Source: Arenimonas sp. SCN 70-307
GTDB taxonomy: Bacteria > Pseudomonadota > Gammaproteobacteria > Xanthomonadales > Xanthomonadaceae
DNA length: 64,000 nt
Direction of reading: 5' to 3'
NCBI RefSeq assembly: GCF_001724815.1
Contig: NZ_MEDO01000003.1
Coordinates: 1-64,000, forward strand
Shown here one piece after another: positions 16,977 to 26,387 of this stretch. The notes under the pieces were generated by a model. That model was given only the letters and a program-made list of their open reading frames with translations. It ran no database searches and was not told the DNA's origin. The translations under genes and the position numbers were made by a program. Numbering within the stretch: position 1 is the stretch's first letter; every line of letters starts with the position of its first letter.

Positions 16977-18878
16977 TCAGCGCTCGAGCAGCGGCGGCAG
17001 CGGGCAGTGCAGGCAGGCGCAGGCCACGCGCAGGAGCTCGGCCTCGGCCACCGACAGCCGGCCGTCGTGGCTGACCGCCGCCACCAGGCCTTCGACCAGC
17101 AACTCCTTGCCCACCGGCTCGAGTTCGTCGAGCACCGGCCAGGCTTCGTCCAGCGCCGCCAGCACGTCCGTCGGCGGACGGTAGGGTGCGTCCATGCGCG
17201 GGTAAACGCGGGCCATGCCGGCCAGGTAGGCGCGCATCGCCGCGGCCGGGTCGGAATGGCCGGCCTGCGCCAGCACCGCCAGCAGGTTCACCGCCTGCGG
17301 CGCGCAGCGCGAGAGGTGGCGATGGCCGGGCACCCAGGCCCCGGCCGGGTCGAGCGCGTCGCGCACCTGCACGCGCAGCAGGCGGCCCAGGCAGTACTCG
17401 AACAGGCTGATGCGGCCGTCGGCGTGGCTGAGCGCGAAGCAGCTGTCCATGAAGCGCTCGAGCTCGGGCCGGGGCCGCTTGCGCAACGCCGGCATGGCCA
17501 TGGCGGCCAACGGCAGGTGCAGCATGCGCGGCAGGTCGGCCAGGCGCTCGGCGTAGTCCAGGGCCTGGCGCGCCACGCGCTCGTCGTGGCGCGCGGACAG
17601 CTCGAACTGCTGGCGCTCGCGCACGGGACCGGGGGCGGCCATCAGCAGGCCCAGCAGCAGCGGCACCGCTTCCTCGCGATCATGCGCGGCGGTGCGCAGC
17701 GTTTCCGGCACCGCACCCACCAGCGCGCCGGCGCGCACGTAGTCGTCCGACGCCGGGGCGCCGACCTGGGCCACCACCGCCGGCGGCGTCACCGCCAGCT
17801 CGGTGGCGTCGCCCGGCAGCGGCGGCGGCGAAGGCGCGAGGCCCAGGGCCATGTCTTCGTCCAGGCCCGAGGGCGGATGCATCTGGTAACGCGCCTGCAG
17901 GTCGGCCAGCATCGCCGGCCGGAACGAGGGCTCGAGCGCCTGGATGCGATCGACGATCGGCGGGTGGGTGGCGAACATCGAGGAGAAACCCACGCCGTCG
18001 CCAAACAGCATGTGCGCCACTTCTTCGGTGTCGGGATTGCCCAGGCGCGAGCCCTCGGGCACGCCGGCGATCTTCTTGAGCGCGCCAGACAGCCCCTTGG
18101 TCTGGCGGGTGAACTGCACCGCCGAGGCGTCGGCCAGGTACTCGCGCTGGCGGCTCACGCCAGCCTTGATCAGGCGCCCGAAGAACAGGCCCACGTAACC
18201 GATGATCATCAGCGCCAGCGCGGCCACCAGCACCGGCGCGCCGTTCTTGCCGCGGGCGCCGCGCCCGTGCACCAGGATCTTCCGGCCGACCACGGCCAGC
18301 ACCAGGATGCCGAACAGCACGCCCATCAGCCGGATGTTCAGGCGCATGTCGCCGTTGAGCACGTGGCTGAACTCGTGGGCGATCACGCCCTGCAGCTCGT
18401 CGCGGTTGAGCCGGTCGAGCGCGCCGCGGGTGACCGCGACGGCGGCGTCGGAGGGCGCATAGCCGGCCGCGAAGGCGTTGATGCCGGCCTCGTGCTCGAG
18501 CACGAACAGCTGCGGCACCGGCACGCCCGAGGCGATGGCGATCTCCTCGACCACGTTGCGCAGGCGCCGGTAGTGGAAGTCGTGCGTGTCCTCGGGCACC
18601 GGCGTGCCGCCCAGGCCCAGCGCCACCGCCGCGCCGCCCTGGCGCAGGCTGGCCAGGCGGTAGAGCGAGCCGAAGCCGATGATGCCCAGCGTCAGCGCCG
18701 TGGCCATGCCCAGGCCCGCGGCCAGCGAACCCGGCGACGAGACCTTGCCCATGCCGCCGAAGAACAGCAGGAACACCAGGTTGACCGCCAGCACGATGGC
18801 GGCCACCGCCAGCACGAACAGGATGACCAGCCGGCGCGACTGCCGCCGCGCCTGGTCCTGCCGGGCGAAGAAGTTCAC
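16977..18878 (-). CDS. Membrane M48-family metalloprotease with C-terminal TerB-like region
   Basis: Protein of 633 residues. Two N-terminal membrane helices (about 17-40 and 55-72) are followed by the M48 catalytic domain: zinc motif HEFSH (His168, His172) and third ligand Glu246 in REYLADASAVQFTR, with two more helices between. After a Pro-rich linker, a long C-terminal extension contains repeated acid motifs (SHADGRISLFE near 495, SHDGRLSVAEAELLRVAC near 610) like a TerB/DUF533-type helical domain. The start is GTG and overlaps the LemA stop as GTGA; no other start gives the conserved N-terminus. LemA-M48 pairs are widespread and thought to act in membrane-protein quality control; the exact substrate is unknown. 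Confidence 0.9.
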   Translation of the reverse strand: MNFFARQDQARRQSRRLVILFVLAVAAIVLAVNLVFLLFFGGMGKVSSPGSLAAGLGMATALTLGIIGFGSLYRLASLRQGGAAVALGLGGTPVPEDTHDFHYRRLRNVVEEIAIASGVPVPQLFVLEHEAGINAFAAGYAPSDAAVAVTRGALDRLNRDELQGVIAHEFSHVLNGDMRLNIRLMGVLFGILVLAVVGRKILVHGRGARGKNGAPVLVAALALMIIGYVGLFFGRLIKAGVSRQREYLADASAVQFTRQTKGLSGALKKIAGVPEGSRLGNPDTEEVAHMLFGDGVGFSSMFATHPPIVDRIQALEPSFRPAMLADLQARYQMHPPSGLDEDMALGLAPSPPPLPGDATELAVTPPAVVAQVGAPASDDYVRAGALVGAVPETLRTAAHDREEAVPLLLGLLMAAPGPVRERQQFELSARHDERVARQALDYAERLADLPRMLHLPLAAMAMPALRKRPRPELERFMDSCFALSHADGRISLFEYCLGRLLRVQVRDALDPAGAWVPGHRHLSRCAPQAVNLLAVLAQAGHSDPAAAMRAYLAGMARVYPRMDAPYRPPTDVLAALDEAWPVLDELEPVGKELLVEGLVAAVSHDGRLSVAEAELLRVACACLHCPLPPLLER

Positions 18879-19471
18879 GCGCCGAAGCTGACCTTGGGCG
18901 CCTCGCGCTGGCCGGGCTCGGTGATCTCGAGCAGGGCGGCGTGGGCGAAGTTGAACATGCCCGCGACGATGTTCGAGGGGAACACCTCGCGCTTGTTGTT
19001 GTAGGCCATCACCGAGTCGTTGTAGGCCTGGCGGGCGAAGGCGATGCGGTTCTCGGTGGAGGTGAGCTCCTCGCTGAGCTGCATCATGTTCTGGTTGGCC
19101 TTCAGGTCCGGATAGGCCTCGGCGACCATCATCAGGCGGCCAAGCGCGCCGGCCAGGCCGGTCTCGGCGGCGCCGAGCTGGGCCATGGCGGCGTCGTCGC
19201 CCGGGCGCGCCTTGGCCGCGGCCAGGCCGCTGACGGCGGCGGCGCGGGCCTGGATGACGGCCTCGAGGGTCTCGCGCTCGTGCTTGAGGTAGCCCTTGGC
19301 GATCTCGACCAGGTTCGGGATCAGGTCGTAGCGCCGCGTGAGCTGCACGTCGATCTGGGCGAAGGCGTTCTTGAACGCGTTGCGGGCCGTCACCAGCCCG
19401 TTGTAGATGCCCACGCCCCAGAAGGCAGCCACGGCGCCCAGCACCAGCAGTCCGATCAGAACCGTCGTCAT
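18875..19471 (-). CDS. lemA: LemA family protein
   Basis: Protein of 198 residues with one N-terminal membrane helix (about 3-22) and a long helical domain carrying the family core N-A-F-x-x-I-D-V-Q-L-x-R-R-Y-D-L-I-P-N-L-V-E and the C-terminal N-x-x-x-E-x-F-P-S-N-I-V-A-G-M-F-N-F. The ATG at 19471 follows a GGGGAGAT ribosome site; longer upstream frames have no LemA similarity. It overlaps the M48 protease by GTGA, so both are made together. The promoter region is shared with a divergent serine hydrolase. Confidence 0.94.
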   Translation of the reverse strand: MTTVLIGLLVLGAVAAFWGVGIYNGLVTARNAFKNAFAQIDVQLTRRYDLIPNLVEIAKGYLKHERETLEAVIQARAAAVSGLAAAKARPGDDAAMAQLGAAETGLAGALGRLMMVAEAYPDLKANQNMMQLSEELTSTENRIAFARQAYNDSVMAYNNKREVFPSNIVAGMFNFAHAALLEITEPGQREAPKVSFGA

Positions 19472-19513
19472 CTTCGATCTCCCCTGTTGACGGCCGCCGC
19501 GCGCACCCCGCGC

Positions 19514-19519
19514 TAGAAT
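19514..19519 (+). promoter_or_regulatory. Extended -10 element of the serine hydrolase gene
   Basis: TAGAAT, the same -10 hexamer seen before dusB and ilvE in this window. It overlaps an in-frame ATG at 19518, which rules that ATG out as the start if this promoter is used. A TTGACG lies upstream but at a long 21-bp spacing. Confidence 0.5.
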
Positions 19520-19547
19520 GGCCTCGTCCGTCAAGCATACGTCGCCC

Positions 19548-20759
19548 ATGCCACGCAAGAAAGACAGCACCGCGCCGCGCCTCGTCCGCCTCCTCGCCCC
19601 GGCCCTGCTCGCCCTCGCCGGTCTGGCCCACGCGGCCGCCGACCCGCGCCAGGATTTCAGCCAGGAGGCGCGGGAGCTCGAGCGCATCGCCGAGCAGATG
19701 GTGGCGCGTGCGCGCATCCCGGGCATGGCGATGGCCATCGTCGAGGACGGCAAGGTGGTGTCGCTGCGTGGCTACGGCGTGGTCGACAGCAAGCTGCGCG
19801 ATCCGGTGACCCCGGACACGGCCTTCCGCATCGCCTCGCTGTCGAAGGCCTTCGCCGGCACCATCAGCGGCCTGCTGGTGCGCGACGGCGCGATGGGCTG
19901 GGACAGCCCCATCGTCAACCAGCTGCCCGCCTTCACCCTGCGCGACGGCGAGGCGGCCCAGCGCATCACGGTGCGCAAGATCCTCAGCCACCAGGTCGGC
20001 CTGGCCTACAACACTTACGACCGCGACCTCGAGGCCGACCAGCCCTACCCGCTGCTGGCGCAGAAACTCTCGCAGGCGCCGCTCACCTGCAGCCCGGGCG
20101 AGTGCTACGGCTACCAGAACATCGCCTTCAGCCTGGTCGGCGACATGGTGTTCGCCACCACCGGCGACTTCTACGCCCACCAGGTCGAGAAGCGCATCTT
20201 CCACCCGCTGGGCATGTACGGCGCCACCTTCGGCCGCGACGAGCTCGAGGCCAGCCCGAGCTGGGCACGCCCGCACGTGCGCAGCGGCGGCACCTGGGTG
20301 CCGGTGCGCCCGAAGGAAAACTACTACCGCGTGCCGCCGGCCGCCGGCATCAACGCCTCGGCCCGCGACATGGCGCAGTGGCTGATCGCCCAGATGGGCC
20401 ACCGCCCCGACGTGCTGCCGCCGGAACTGCTGGCCGAGATCCAGGAGCCGCAGGTCGAAACGCCCGGCGAGATCCGCGGCAGCGGCTGGCGCGGCGAGCG
20501 CCTGCGCGCGGCGCACTACGCCCTGGGCTGGCGCGTCTACGACTACGCCGGCCACACCGTGGTCTTCCACGGCGGCGCCGTGCAGGGCTACCGCGCGCTG
20601 GCGGGCTTCGTGCCCGAGCGCGGCGTCGGCATCGTGGTGCTCTGGAACAGCGAAAGCACGGCGCCCTGGGGCCTGCTGCCGGTCACCCTCGACCGCGCCC
20701 TGGGCCTGCCGCGCAAGGACTGGCTGGCACCGCCGCCGCCGGCGCGCCGCCGCCGCTGA
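19548..20759 (+). CDS. Exported serine hydrolase (class C beta-lactamase / esterase fold)
   Basis: Protein of 403 residues with a basic N-terminus and signal peptide (about residues 1-31, ending in AHAAA). The penicillin-recognising fold motifs are present: SLSK (Ser97, Lys100), YQN (Tyr189-x-Asn191), and HGGAVQGY near residue 345 in place of the KTG box, the pattern of EstB-like esterases and D-aminopeptidases more than of true lactamases. Substrate unknown. I chose the ATG at 19548 because the upstream in-frame ATG (19518) overlaps a TAGAAT -10 element. It is divergent from lemA. Confidence 0.85.
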   Translation: MPRKKDSTAPRLVRLLAPALLALAGLAHAAADPRQDFSQEARELERIAEQMVARARIPGMAMAIVEDGKVVSLRGYGVVDSKLRDPVTPDTAFRIASLSKAFAGTISGLLVRDGAMGWDSPIVNQLPAFTLRDGEAAQRITVRKILSHQVGLAYNTYDRDLEADQPYPLLAQKLSQAPLTCSPGECYGYQNIAFSLVGDMVFATTGDFYAHQVEKRIFHPLGMYGATFGRDELEASPSWARPHVRSGGTWVPVRPKENYYRVPPAAGINASARDMAQWLIAQMGHRPDVLPPELLAEIQEPQVETPGEIRGSGWRGERLRAAHYALGWRVYDYAGHTVVFHGGAVQGYRALAGFVPERGVGIVVLWNSESTAPWGLLPVTLDRALGLPRKDWLAPPPPARRRR

Positions 20760-20773
20760 GGCCAAACCCCGGA

Positions 20774-20801
20774 AACAAGAACGCCGGCATCATGCCGGCG
20801 T
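20774..20801 (-). terminator. Terminator of the Lys/Ala-rich protein gene
   Basis: Minus-strand stem ACGCCGGC/GCCGGCGT (20794-20801 with 20781-20788) followed by TTCTTGTTT. It lies between the convergent serine hydrolase and histone-like genes, about 85 bases past the stop of the latter. Confidence 0.65.
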
Positions 20802-20885
20802 CGTGCGTGCCTTTGGAAAGTCTCCCTCCCCGCCTGGGCAACACGGGGAGAGAGTCCAGCTTGTCGCTTTGTTGCCGTCTGCGCT

Positions 20886-21329
20886 TTACAGCGCCGGAGC
20901 AACCGGGGCGGCCGGCATGGCAGCCGGCTTCTTGGCGGCCGGCTTGCGCGCGGCCTTCTTCTTGGCAGCCGGCTTCTTGGCAGCCTTCTTGGCGGCCGGC
21001 TTCTTGGCAGCCTTCTTGGCCGCCGGCTTCTTGGCAGCCTTCTTGGCAACCTTCTTCTTGGCGGCCTTCTTGGCCGCCGGCTTCTTGGCGACCTTCTTGG
21101 CAGCCTTCTTGGCGACCTTCTTCTTGGCAGCCTTCTTGGCAACCTTCTTCTTGGCCGGCTTCTTGGCAGCCTTCTTCACGGCCTTCTTGGCCGGCTTCTT
21201 GGCGACCTTCTTGGCGACCTTCTTGGCCGCCTTCTTCACGGTCTTCTTGACGGCCTTGGCGGCCTTCTTCACGGTCTTCTTCGCGGCCTTCTTGGCCGGT
21301 TTCTTAGCAGCAGCTTTCTTCGTAGCCAT
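20886..21329 (-). CDS. Lys/Ala/Pro-rich histone H1-like DNA-binding protein
   Basis: Protein of 147 residues made almost wholly of Lys, Ala, Pro and Val in tandem K-K-A-A-K-K, K-K-V-A-K-K and K-P-A-A-K-K-A-A units, ending in a neutral [13 protein letters not shown] tail. This is the composition of eukaryotic H1 C-terminal tails and of bacterial AlgP/HC1-like proteins, which bind DNA nonspecifically or act in chromatin compaction; no globular domain is present. The ATG at 21329 has GAGGAG 9 bases upstream. Repeats of this kind vary in number between strains and are prone to assembly error. Confidence 0.85.
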   Translation of the reverse strand: MATKKAAAKKPAKKAAKKTVKKAAKAVKKTVKKAAKKVAKKVAKKPAKKAVKKAAKKPAKKKVAKKAAKKKVAKKAAKKVAKKPAAKKAAKKKVAKKAAKKPAAKKAAKKPAAKKAAKKPAAKKKAARKPAAKKPAAMPAAPVAPAL

Positions 21330-21461
21330 GGTCAACTCCTCGTCAGTTGGCTTTTGGACTGCCCAGTCACAAAGGCACCGCCACGGGATCATTCCCGGGG
21401 CGAACCGCCACCACGGTCATGCCGTGGCGGTCGGATTCTTGCCGGCGCGGGGCGGCGCCGG

Positions 21462-21498
21462 AAACAAAGACGCCCGGACCGAAGACGGACCGGGCGTC
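21462..21498 (-). terminator. Terminator-like hairpin upstream of the H1-like gene
   Basis: Minus-strand stem GACGCCCGG/CCGGGCGTC (21490-21498 with 21469-21477) followed by TTTGTTT. No open reading frame precedes it on that strand, so it either ends a short noncoding RNA or attenuates transcription into the H1-like gene 130 bases downstream. Confidence 0.55.
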
Positions 21499-21654
21499 GG
21501 AAAAGGGGGTGTTGCGGGAGGTCGCGTCGCCTTTCGCGGAGGGATGTTTGCCCTGACCCACCGTTTTGAGTTCCGGGGTGGAGTTCGGTTTGGCGACTCG
21601 ATTTGTCGGCGCGTTCCTGATCACTCGCTTCCGCGGTTGACAACTGCTGGGCGA

Positions 21655-21683
21655 AAGCTAATCAGGGGATTTTGCGATGTCAA
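21655..21683 (-). promoter_or_regulatory. Candidate promoter for a short RNA or the H1-like gene
   Basis: Minus strand TTGACA (21683-21678), a 17-bp spacer and TAGCTT (21660-21655). The -35 is perfect and the -10 keeps the three most conserved bases (T1, A2, T6). A transcript would reach the terminator-like hairpin after about 180 bases. Confidence 0.4.
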
Positions 21684-22002
21684 CAACTTCGCCGAAAAAA
21701 ATTCAAGGCCTGGTCGTCGGGATTTGCTGCCGCTGGTCGGCTGGCGTCGGCCGACGAAGCCACCGACTTGTGCCTGCGAAAAACACCGAGTGAAAAAAAC
21801 ATCGGGAAAAAAGCCTTCCGCGCTTGGCGGAGACGGCGCGGGCAATCATGCCGGCCGACGCGCGGGCCAGCGCGAAGGCATGCCGAAGGTGCCTTCCGGA
21901 CGCCTTTCGGCGGCCTCGCCGGAAGTGGTCGCCGGCAGGTTTTTTCGCACCGCAAAATGCCAAAGTGCGCGGATTGCGCGCGCCGCGATCCGGCGGCGAC
22001 GG

Positions 22003-22031
22003 AAAAAAAACGGCCGCCCTGGGGCGGCCGT
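22003..22031 (-). terminator. Rho-independent terminator of gcvH
   Basis: Minus-strand GC-rich stem (22022-22031 with 22010-22019) followed by eight T residues (22003-22010 as A on the plus strand), 25 bases beyond the gcvH stop. Confidence 0.88.
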
Positions 22032-22055
22032 CGGGTGCATCGGGCGGCTGTTGGG

Positions 22056-22448
22056 TCAGCCTTCGTCCTCGAGCAACTGGGCGTAGTCGTCGGGCGAGAG
22101 CAGCTCGTTGAGCTGGTCGGGCTCGGACGGCTCGAGCACGAACAGCCAGCCTTCGCCGTAGGCGTCTTCGTTGATCGTCTCGGGCTTGTCCGACAGCGCC
22201 GAATTGACCTCGACGATGGTGCCGGCGACCGGGGCGTAGACGTCGGAGGCGGCCTTGACCGACTCGACCACGGCGGCGGCGCCGCCCTGCTCGACGCTGT
22301 CGCCGACGTTGGGCAGCTCGACGTAGACCAGGTCGCCGAGCAGGCCCTGGGCGTGGTCGGAAATGCCGACGGTGACGCGGCCGTTGTCTTCGACGCGGGC
22401 CCACTCGTGGGACTTGAGGAACTTCAGGTCGCCGGGAATCTCGCTCAT
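22056..22448 (-). CDS. gcvH: Glycine cleavage system H protein
   Basis: Lipoyl carrier of 130 residues that shuttles the aminomethyl group between the P, T and L proteins of the glycine cleavage system. The lipoylation site is in [16 protein letters not shown] (Lys65), with HEWAR near the N-terminus and G-W-L-F-V-L-E-P near the end. It is downstream of gcvT on the same strand with an 82-base gap. gcvP is not in this window. A strong terminator follows. Confidence 0.97.
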   Translation of the reverse strand: MSEIPGDLKFLKSHEWARVEDNGRVTVGISDHAQGLLGDLVYVELPNVGDSVEQGGAAAVVESVKAASDVYAPVAGTIVEVNSALSDKPETINEDAYGEGWLFVLEPSEPDQLNELLSPDDYAQLLEDEG

Positions 22449-22530
22449 CTTGGGCCTCGATCTTTGGGGGGCGGCTGGGGTGCGGCTAGTTTAAACGCGG
22501 CCGGGGCGCGCTGGCACCCGGCGCGGAGGA

Positions 22531-23622
<1,092 letters not shown>

Positions 23623-23663
23623 CGCCTGCCCTGCTGGCCCGGAAAGCCGCCATTATCGCAAGA

Positions 23664-23719
23664 AGAAACGGGGTCAGGTTCACTTCCCGCGGGCGGGAAG
23701 TGAACCTGACCCCGTTTCT
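23664..23719. repeat. REP-like palindrome, copy 1
   Basis: Two 27-base arms (23664-23690 and 23693-23719) are exact reverse complements with a 2-base centre. The core AACGGGGTCAGGTTCACTT recurs at 57559-57583 and 58394-58491. The right arm abuts the stop codon of the permease gene, so it could also act as a transcript-end hairpin. Confidence 0.85.
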
Positions 23720-25305
23720 CATCGTTGCTGGCGGACGAGGTACCAGATGGGGAGGAGGCCGACGAGGCCGAGCCAGAGGGCGGGCCAGGCGGCTTCGGCC
23801 CAGAGGCCTTCGCTGGTGTAGGCGTGGATGCGCACGGCCAGGGTGTCCCAGCCGAAGGGCCGCAGCATCAGGGTGGCCGGCAGTTCCTTCACCACCTCGA
23901 CGAACACCAGCAGGCCGGCCGCCACCACGCCCGGCCGCAGCAGCGGCAGCGCCACGCGGGTGAAGCGCTGCCAGGGCGAGGCGCCCAGCAGGCGGGCCGA
24001 ATCGAGCAGCGAAGGACGCAGCGTTTCGAAGGCCGCGTCCACCGCTTCGTGGCCCACCCGGAAGAAGCGCGCGCACAGCGCCATCAGCACCGCCAGCAGC
24101 GAAGAGCTCAGCGCCAGCGCGGCCAGCCAGGGCGCGGCGCGCTCGGCCGCCACCAGCAGCCACATCGCGCCGACCGCCAGCACCGTGCCCGGCACCGCAT
24201 AACCCAGGCCCGCGACGAAGCCCGCCGCGCGCACGCCGCGGTCGCCGCCGCTGCGCCGGCCGAGCAGCGCGAACAGCAGCGCCAGCGCCAGCACCGCCAG
24301 CGCCGCCATCACGCCCAGCAGCGCCGTGTTGAGCGCGGCTTCGCCAACCTCCGGCAAACCGCCCCGCGCCTGCCACGACCAGGCCAGCAGGCGCGCCAGC
24401 GGCACGCCGAAGCCCAGCAGCACCACCGCCGCCGCCGCCAGCGAGATCGCCCCGCCGCGCCAGCCGCGCAGTCGCCGGCGCGGCGGTGGCACGAGCTGGC
24501 GGCTGGCGTGGCGCGCACGCCCGCGGCCAAGCCGCTCGACCAGCAGCACCAGCGCCACCACGCACACCATCCCGAAGGCCAGCTGCGCCGCCGCCGGCAG
24601 CGAATACAGCCCGAACCAGGCCTTGTAGATGGCGGTGCTGAGCGTGTCGACGCCGAGGATGCTGACGGCGCCGAAATCGGCCAGCGCCTCGAGCAGCACC
24701 AGGCCCAGGCCCGCCACCACCGCCGGCCGCGCCATCGGCAGCGCCGCGCCGAAGAAGGCCGACAGCGGCCCGCGGCCCAGCGAACGCGCGGCGTCCATCG
24801 CCGCGCTGCCCTGGCGCAGGAAGGCCGCGCGCACGATCAGGAAGACATAGGGATAAAGCACCAGCGCCAGCACCAGCGAGGCGCCGGGCACGCTGCGCAG
24901 CTCCGGGAAGGCCGCGGGCGCGAACCCGAGCGCGCGCCAGGCGGTCTGCAGCGGACCGGCGTAATCCGCCAGCCCGACGTAGGCGAAGGCGACGACGTAA
25001 CCGGGCAGCGCCAGCGGCAGCACCAGCAGCCAGTCGAACAACCGGCGGCCCGGCCATTCGTAACGCGCGCTGGCCCAGGCGAAGCCCACGCCCGCCACCA
25101 GGGCCAGCAGTCCCACGCCGACCAGCAACAAAAGGGTGTTGCGCACCGCCAGCGGCAGCACTTGTTCGAGCAGGTGCGGCCACACCTCGGGCTGCGGCTC
25201 GCCGTAGGCGCTGGCCAGCCACAGCGCCGGCAGCACCAATGGCGCCGCCAGGGCCCAGGCCAGCCACCGCGGCAAGCGCACGTTCGTGGCCGCGGCGTGG
25301 TTCAT
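23719..25305 (-). CDS. fbpB: Iron(III) ABC transporter permease (FbpB-like)
   Basis: Inner-membrane permease of 528 residues with about 12 helices in two homologous halves. Each half carries an EAA-like loop (AMDAARSLGRGPLSAFFGAALPMARPA and AFETLRPSLLDSARLLGASPWQRFTRVALPLLRPG), the FbpB/AfuB/SfuB double-permease layout. It starts 4 bases after the fbpA stop (25305), so it is co-transcribed with the binding protein. No ATPase (fbpC) gene is present here; the missing subunit must be encoded elsewhere. Another in-frame start (25326) would overlap fbpA. Confidence 0.9.
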   Translation of the reverse strand: MNHAAATNVRLPRWLAWALAAPLVLPALWLASAYGEPQPEVWPHLLEQVLPLAVRNTLLLLVGVGLLALVAGVGFAWASARYEWPGRRLFDWLLVLPLALPGYVVAFAYVGLADYAGPLQTAWRALGFAPAAFPELRSVPGASLVLALVLYPYVFLIVRAAFLRQGSAAMDAARSLGRGPLSAFFGAALPMARPAVVAGLGLVLLEALADFGAVSILGVDTLSTAIYKAWFGLYSLPAAAQLAFGMVCVVALVLLVERLGRGRARHASRQLVPPPRRRLRGWRGGAISLAAAAVVLLGFGVPLARLLAWSWQARGGLPEVGEAALNTALLGVMAALAVLALALLFALLGRRSGGDRGVRAAGFVAGLGYAVPGTVLAVGAMWLLVAAERAAPWLAALALSSSLLAVLMALCARFFRVGHEAVDAAFETLRPSLLDSARLLGASPWQRFTRVALPLLRPGVVAAGLLVFVEVVKELPATLMLRPFGWDTLAVRIHAYTSEGLWAEAAWPALWLGLVGLLPIWYLVRQQR

Positions 25306-25309
25306 CGCA

Positions 25310-26302
25310 TCAGCGCCAGCCGGCACGGTCCATCAGGCGCACGGCTTCGGCCTGGCGCTGGCCGGCGACGGCGACGTTGACCTGGTCGGCCTTGAACGGA
25401 CCCCAGGCGGCGACGATCGGATCGAGCGGGCTGCCCTCGCGCGCGGGGATCTCGTAATTGATGCTGGCGAAATCCGCCTGCACCGACTCCGAGGCCAGCC
25501 ACTCGAGGAATTTGATCGCGGCCGCCTGGTTCTTCGAGGCGGCGACGACGCCCGCGCCCGACACGTTCACGTGCGCACCGGCACCGCCCTGGTCGGCCCA
25601 GAACACCTGCACCGGGAAGCCCGGCTCGTCGGCCTGCAGGCGGCCAAGGTAATAGGTGTTGATGATGCCCACGTCGCACTGCCCGGCGGCGACCGCCTTG
25701 GCCAGCTGCGTGTCGTCGGCGAAGGGCGCGGTGGCCAGGTTGGCCACCCAGCCGCGCACCACGGCCTCGGTGCGTTCGGCGCCCAGGCGCTCGATCATGG
25801 TCGCCACCAGCGACTGGTTGTAGACCTTCTTGGACGAGCGCAGGCAGAGCTTGCCCTTCCAGCGCGGGTCGGCCAGGTCCTCGTAGGTCGACAGCTGCGT
25901 CGGCCGTACCCGGGCCGTGGAATAGACGAGCGTGCGGGCGCGCTGCGACAGCGCGAACCAGCGGCCCTGCGGGTCGCGCAGGTGGGCGGGGATGGCCGCC
26001 TCGAGGGCCGGCGACTTCACCGGCGCCAGCAGGCCGCGCTCGGCCGCCTGCCAGAGGTTGCCGGCATCGACGGCCATGAAGACGTCGGCGCGGGTGTTGG
26101 CGCCCTCGGCGGCGATGCGCTCGATCAGCACCGGCGCGCCGTCGGACAGCACGCGCACCTTGGTGCCGGTTTCGCGCTCGTAGCGCTCGAACAGCGGCTT
26201 GACCAGGGGCTCGCGGCGCTCGGTGTAGACGACCAGCTCGGCCGCCTGCAGCGCAGGCGCGAACAGGCTGGCAAGCAGCAGGGCGATCAGCGGACGGGAC
26301 AT
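25310..26302 (-). CDS. fbpA: Periplasmic Fe(III)-binding protein (FbpA-like)
   Basis: Extracytoplasmic solute-binding protein of 330 residues with a signal peptide (about 1-20, ending in ALQA). The mature start ELVVYTERREPLVKPLFERYERETG, R-A-D-V-F-M-A-V-D-A-G-N-L-W, and the paired tyrosines in INTYYLGRL are hallmarks of ferric-binding class 1 proteins. The start at 26302 has GGAG 7 bases upstream. A Fur-box-like sequence lies just before the gene, in line with iron-repressed expression together with fbpB. Confidence 0.92.
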   Translation of the reverse strand: MSRPLIALLLASLFAPALQAAELVVYTERREPLVKPLFERYERETGTKVRVLSDGAPVLIERIAAEGANTRADVFMAVDAGNLWQAAERGLLAPVKSPALEAAIPAHLRDPQGRWFALSQRARTLVYSTARVRPTQLSTYEDLADPRWKGKLCLRSSKKVYNQSLVATMIERLGAERTEAVVRGWVANLATAPFADDTQLAKAVAAGQCDVGIINTYYLGRLQADEPGFPVQVFWADQGGAGAHVNVSGAGVVAASKNQAAAIKFLEWLASESVQADFASINYEIPAREGSPLDPIVAAWGPFKADQVNVAVAGQRQAEAVRLMDRAGWR

Positions 26303-26328
26303 GGATGGCTCCGGCAAGGGGACTGCCA

Positions 26329-26347
26329 GATGATAATGGTTCTCACT
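26329..26347 (-). promoter_or_regulatory. Fur-box-like site upstream of fbpA
   Basis: Minus strand AGTGAGAACCATTATCATC, a recognisable partial match to the GATAATGATAATCATTATC consensus, 27 bases upstream of the fbpA start. The function of the downstream genes (iron uptake) supports it. Confidence 0.65.
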
Positions 26348-26387
26348 TCTAATACAAGCGGCCCGCGCCGTGCCGGGCCGCCGCCAT

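Larger units (their letters stand above)
21330..22002. other. Long noncoding region upstream of the H1-like gene
   Basis: About 670 bases with no coding region I can support. It is less GC-rich than its surroundings, with A-runs and T-runs. It contains a GTTGACA ... TGTCAAC inverted repeat with outward ends at 21636 and 21684, a candidate minus-strand promoter, two hairpins (21404-21431 and 21469-21498) and the start region for the H1-like transcript. See the separate entries. Confidence 0.5.

Noticed and set aside
19518-19547. Ten-residue N-terminal extension of the serine hydrolase
   Set aside because: That ATG overlaps the TAGAAT -10 element; the ATG at 19548 gives a normal signal peptide.
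16977-20765. A single 1262-residue minus-strand protein spanning M48, LemA and the serine hydrolase region
   Set aside because: The M48 domain starts at the GTG at 18878, coupled to the LemA stop. Upstream of that the frame is antisense or out of frame with lemA and the serine hydrolase.
20886-21329. CRISPR array
   Set aside because: The repeats are in-frame coding triplets for Lys/Ala units of unequal length, with no unique spacers.
23623-23663. Possible glycine riboswitch upstream of gcvT
   Set aside because: The space before gcvT is about 40 bases and then a REP-like palindrome; there is no room or motif for the tandem glycine aptamer.
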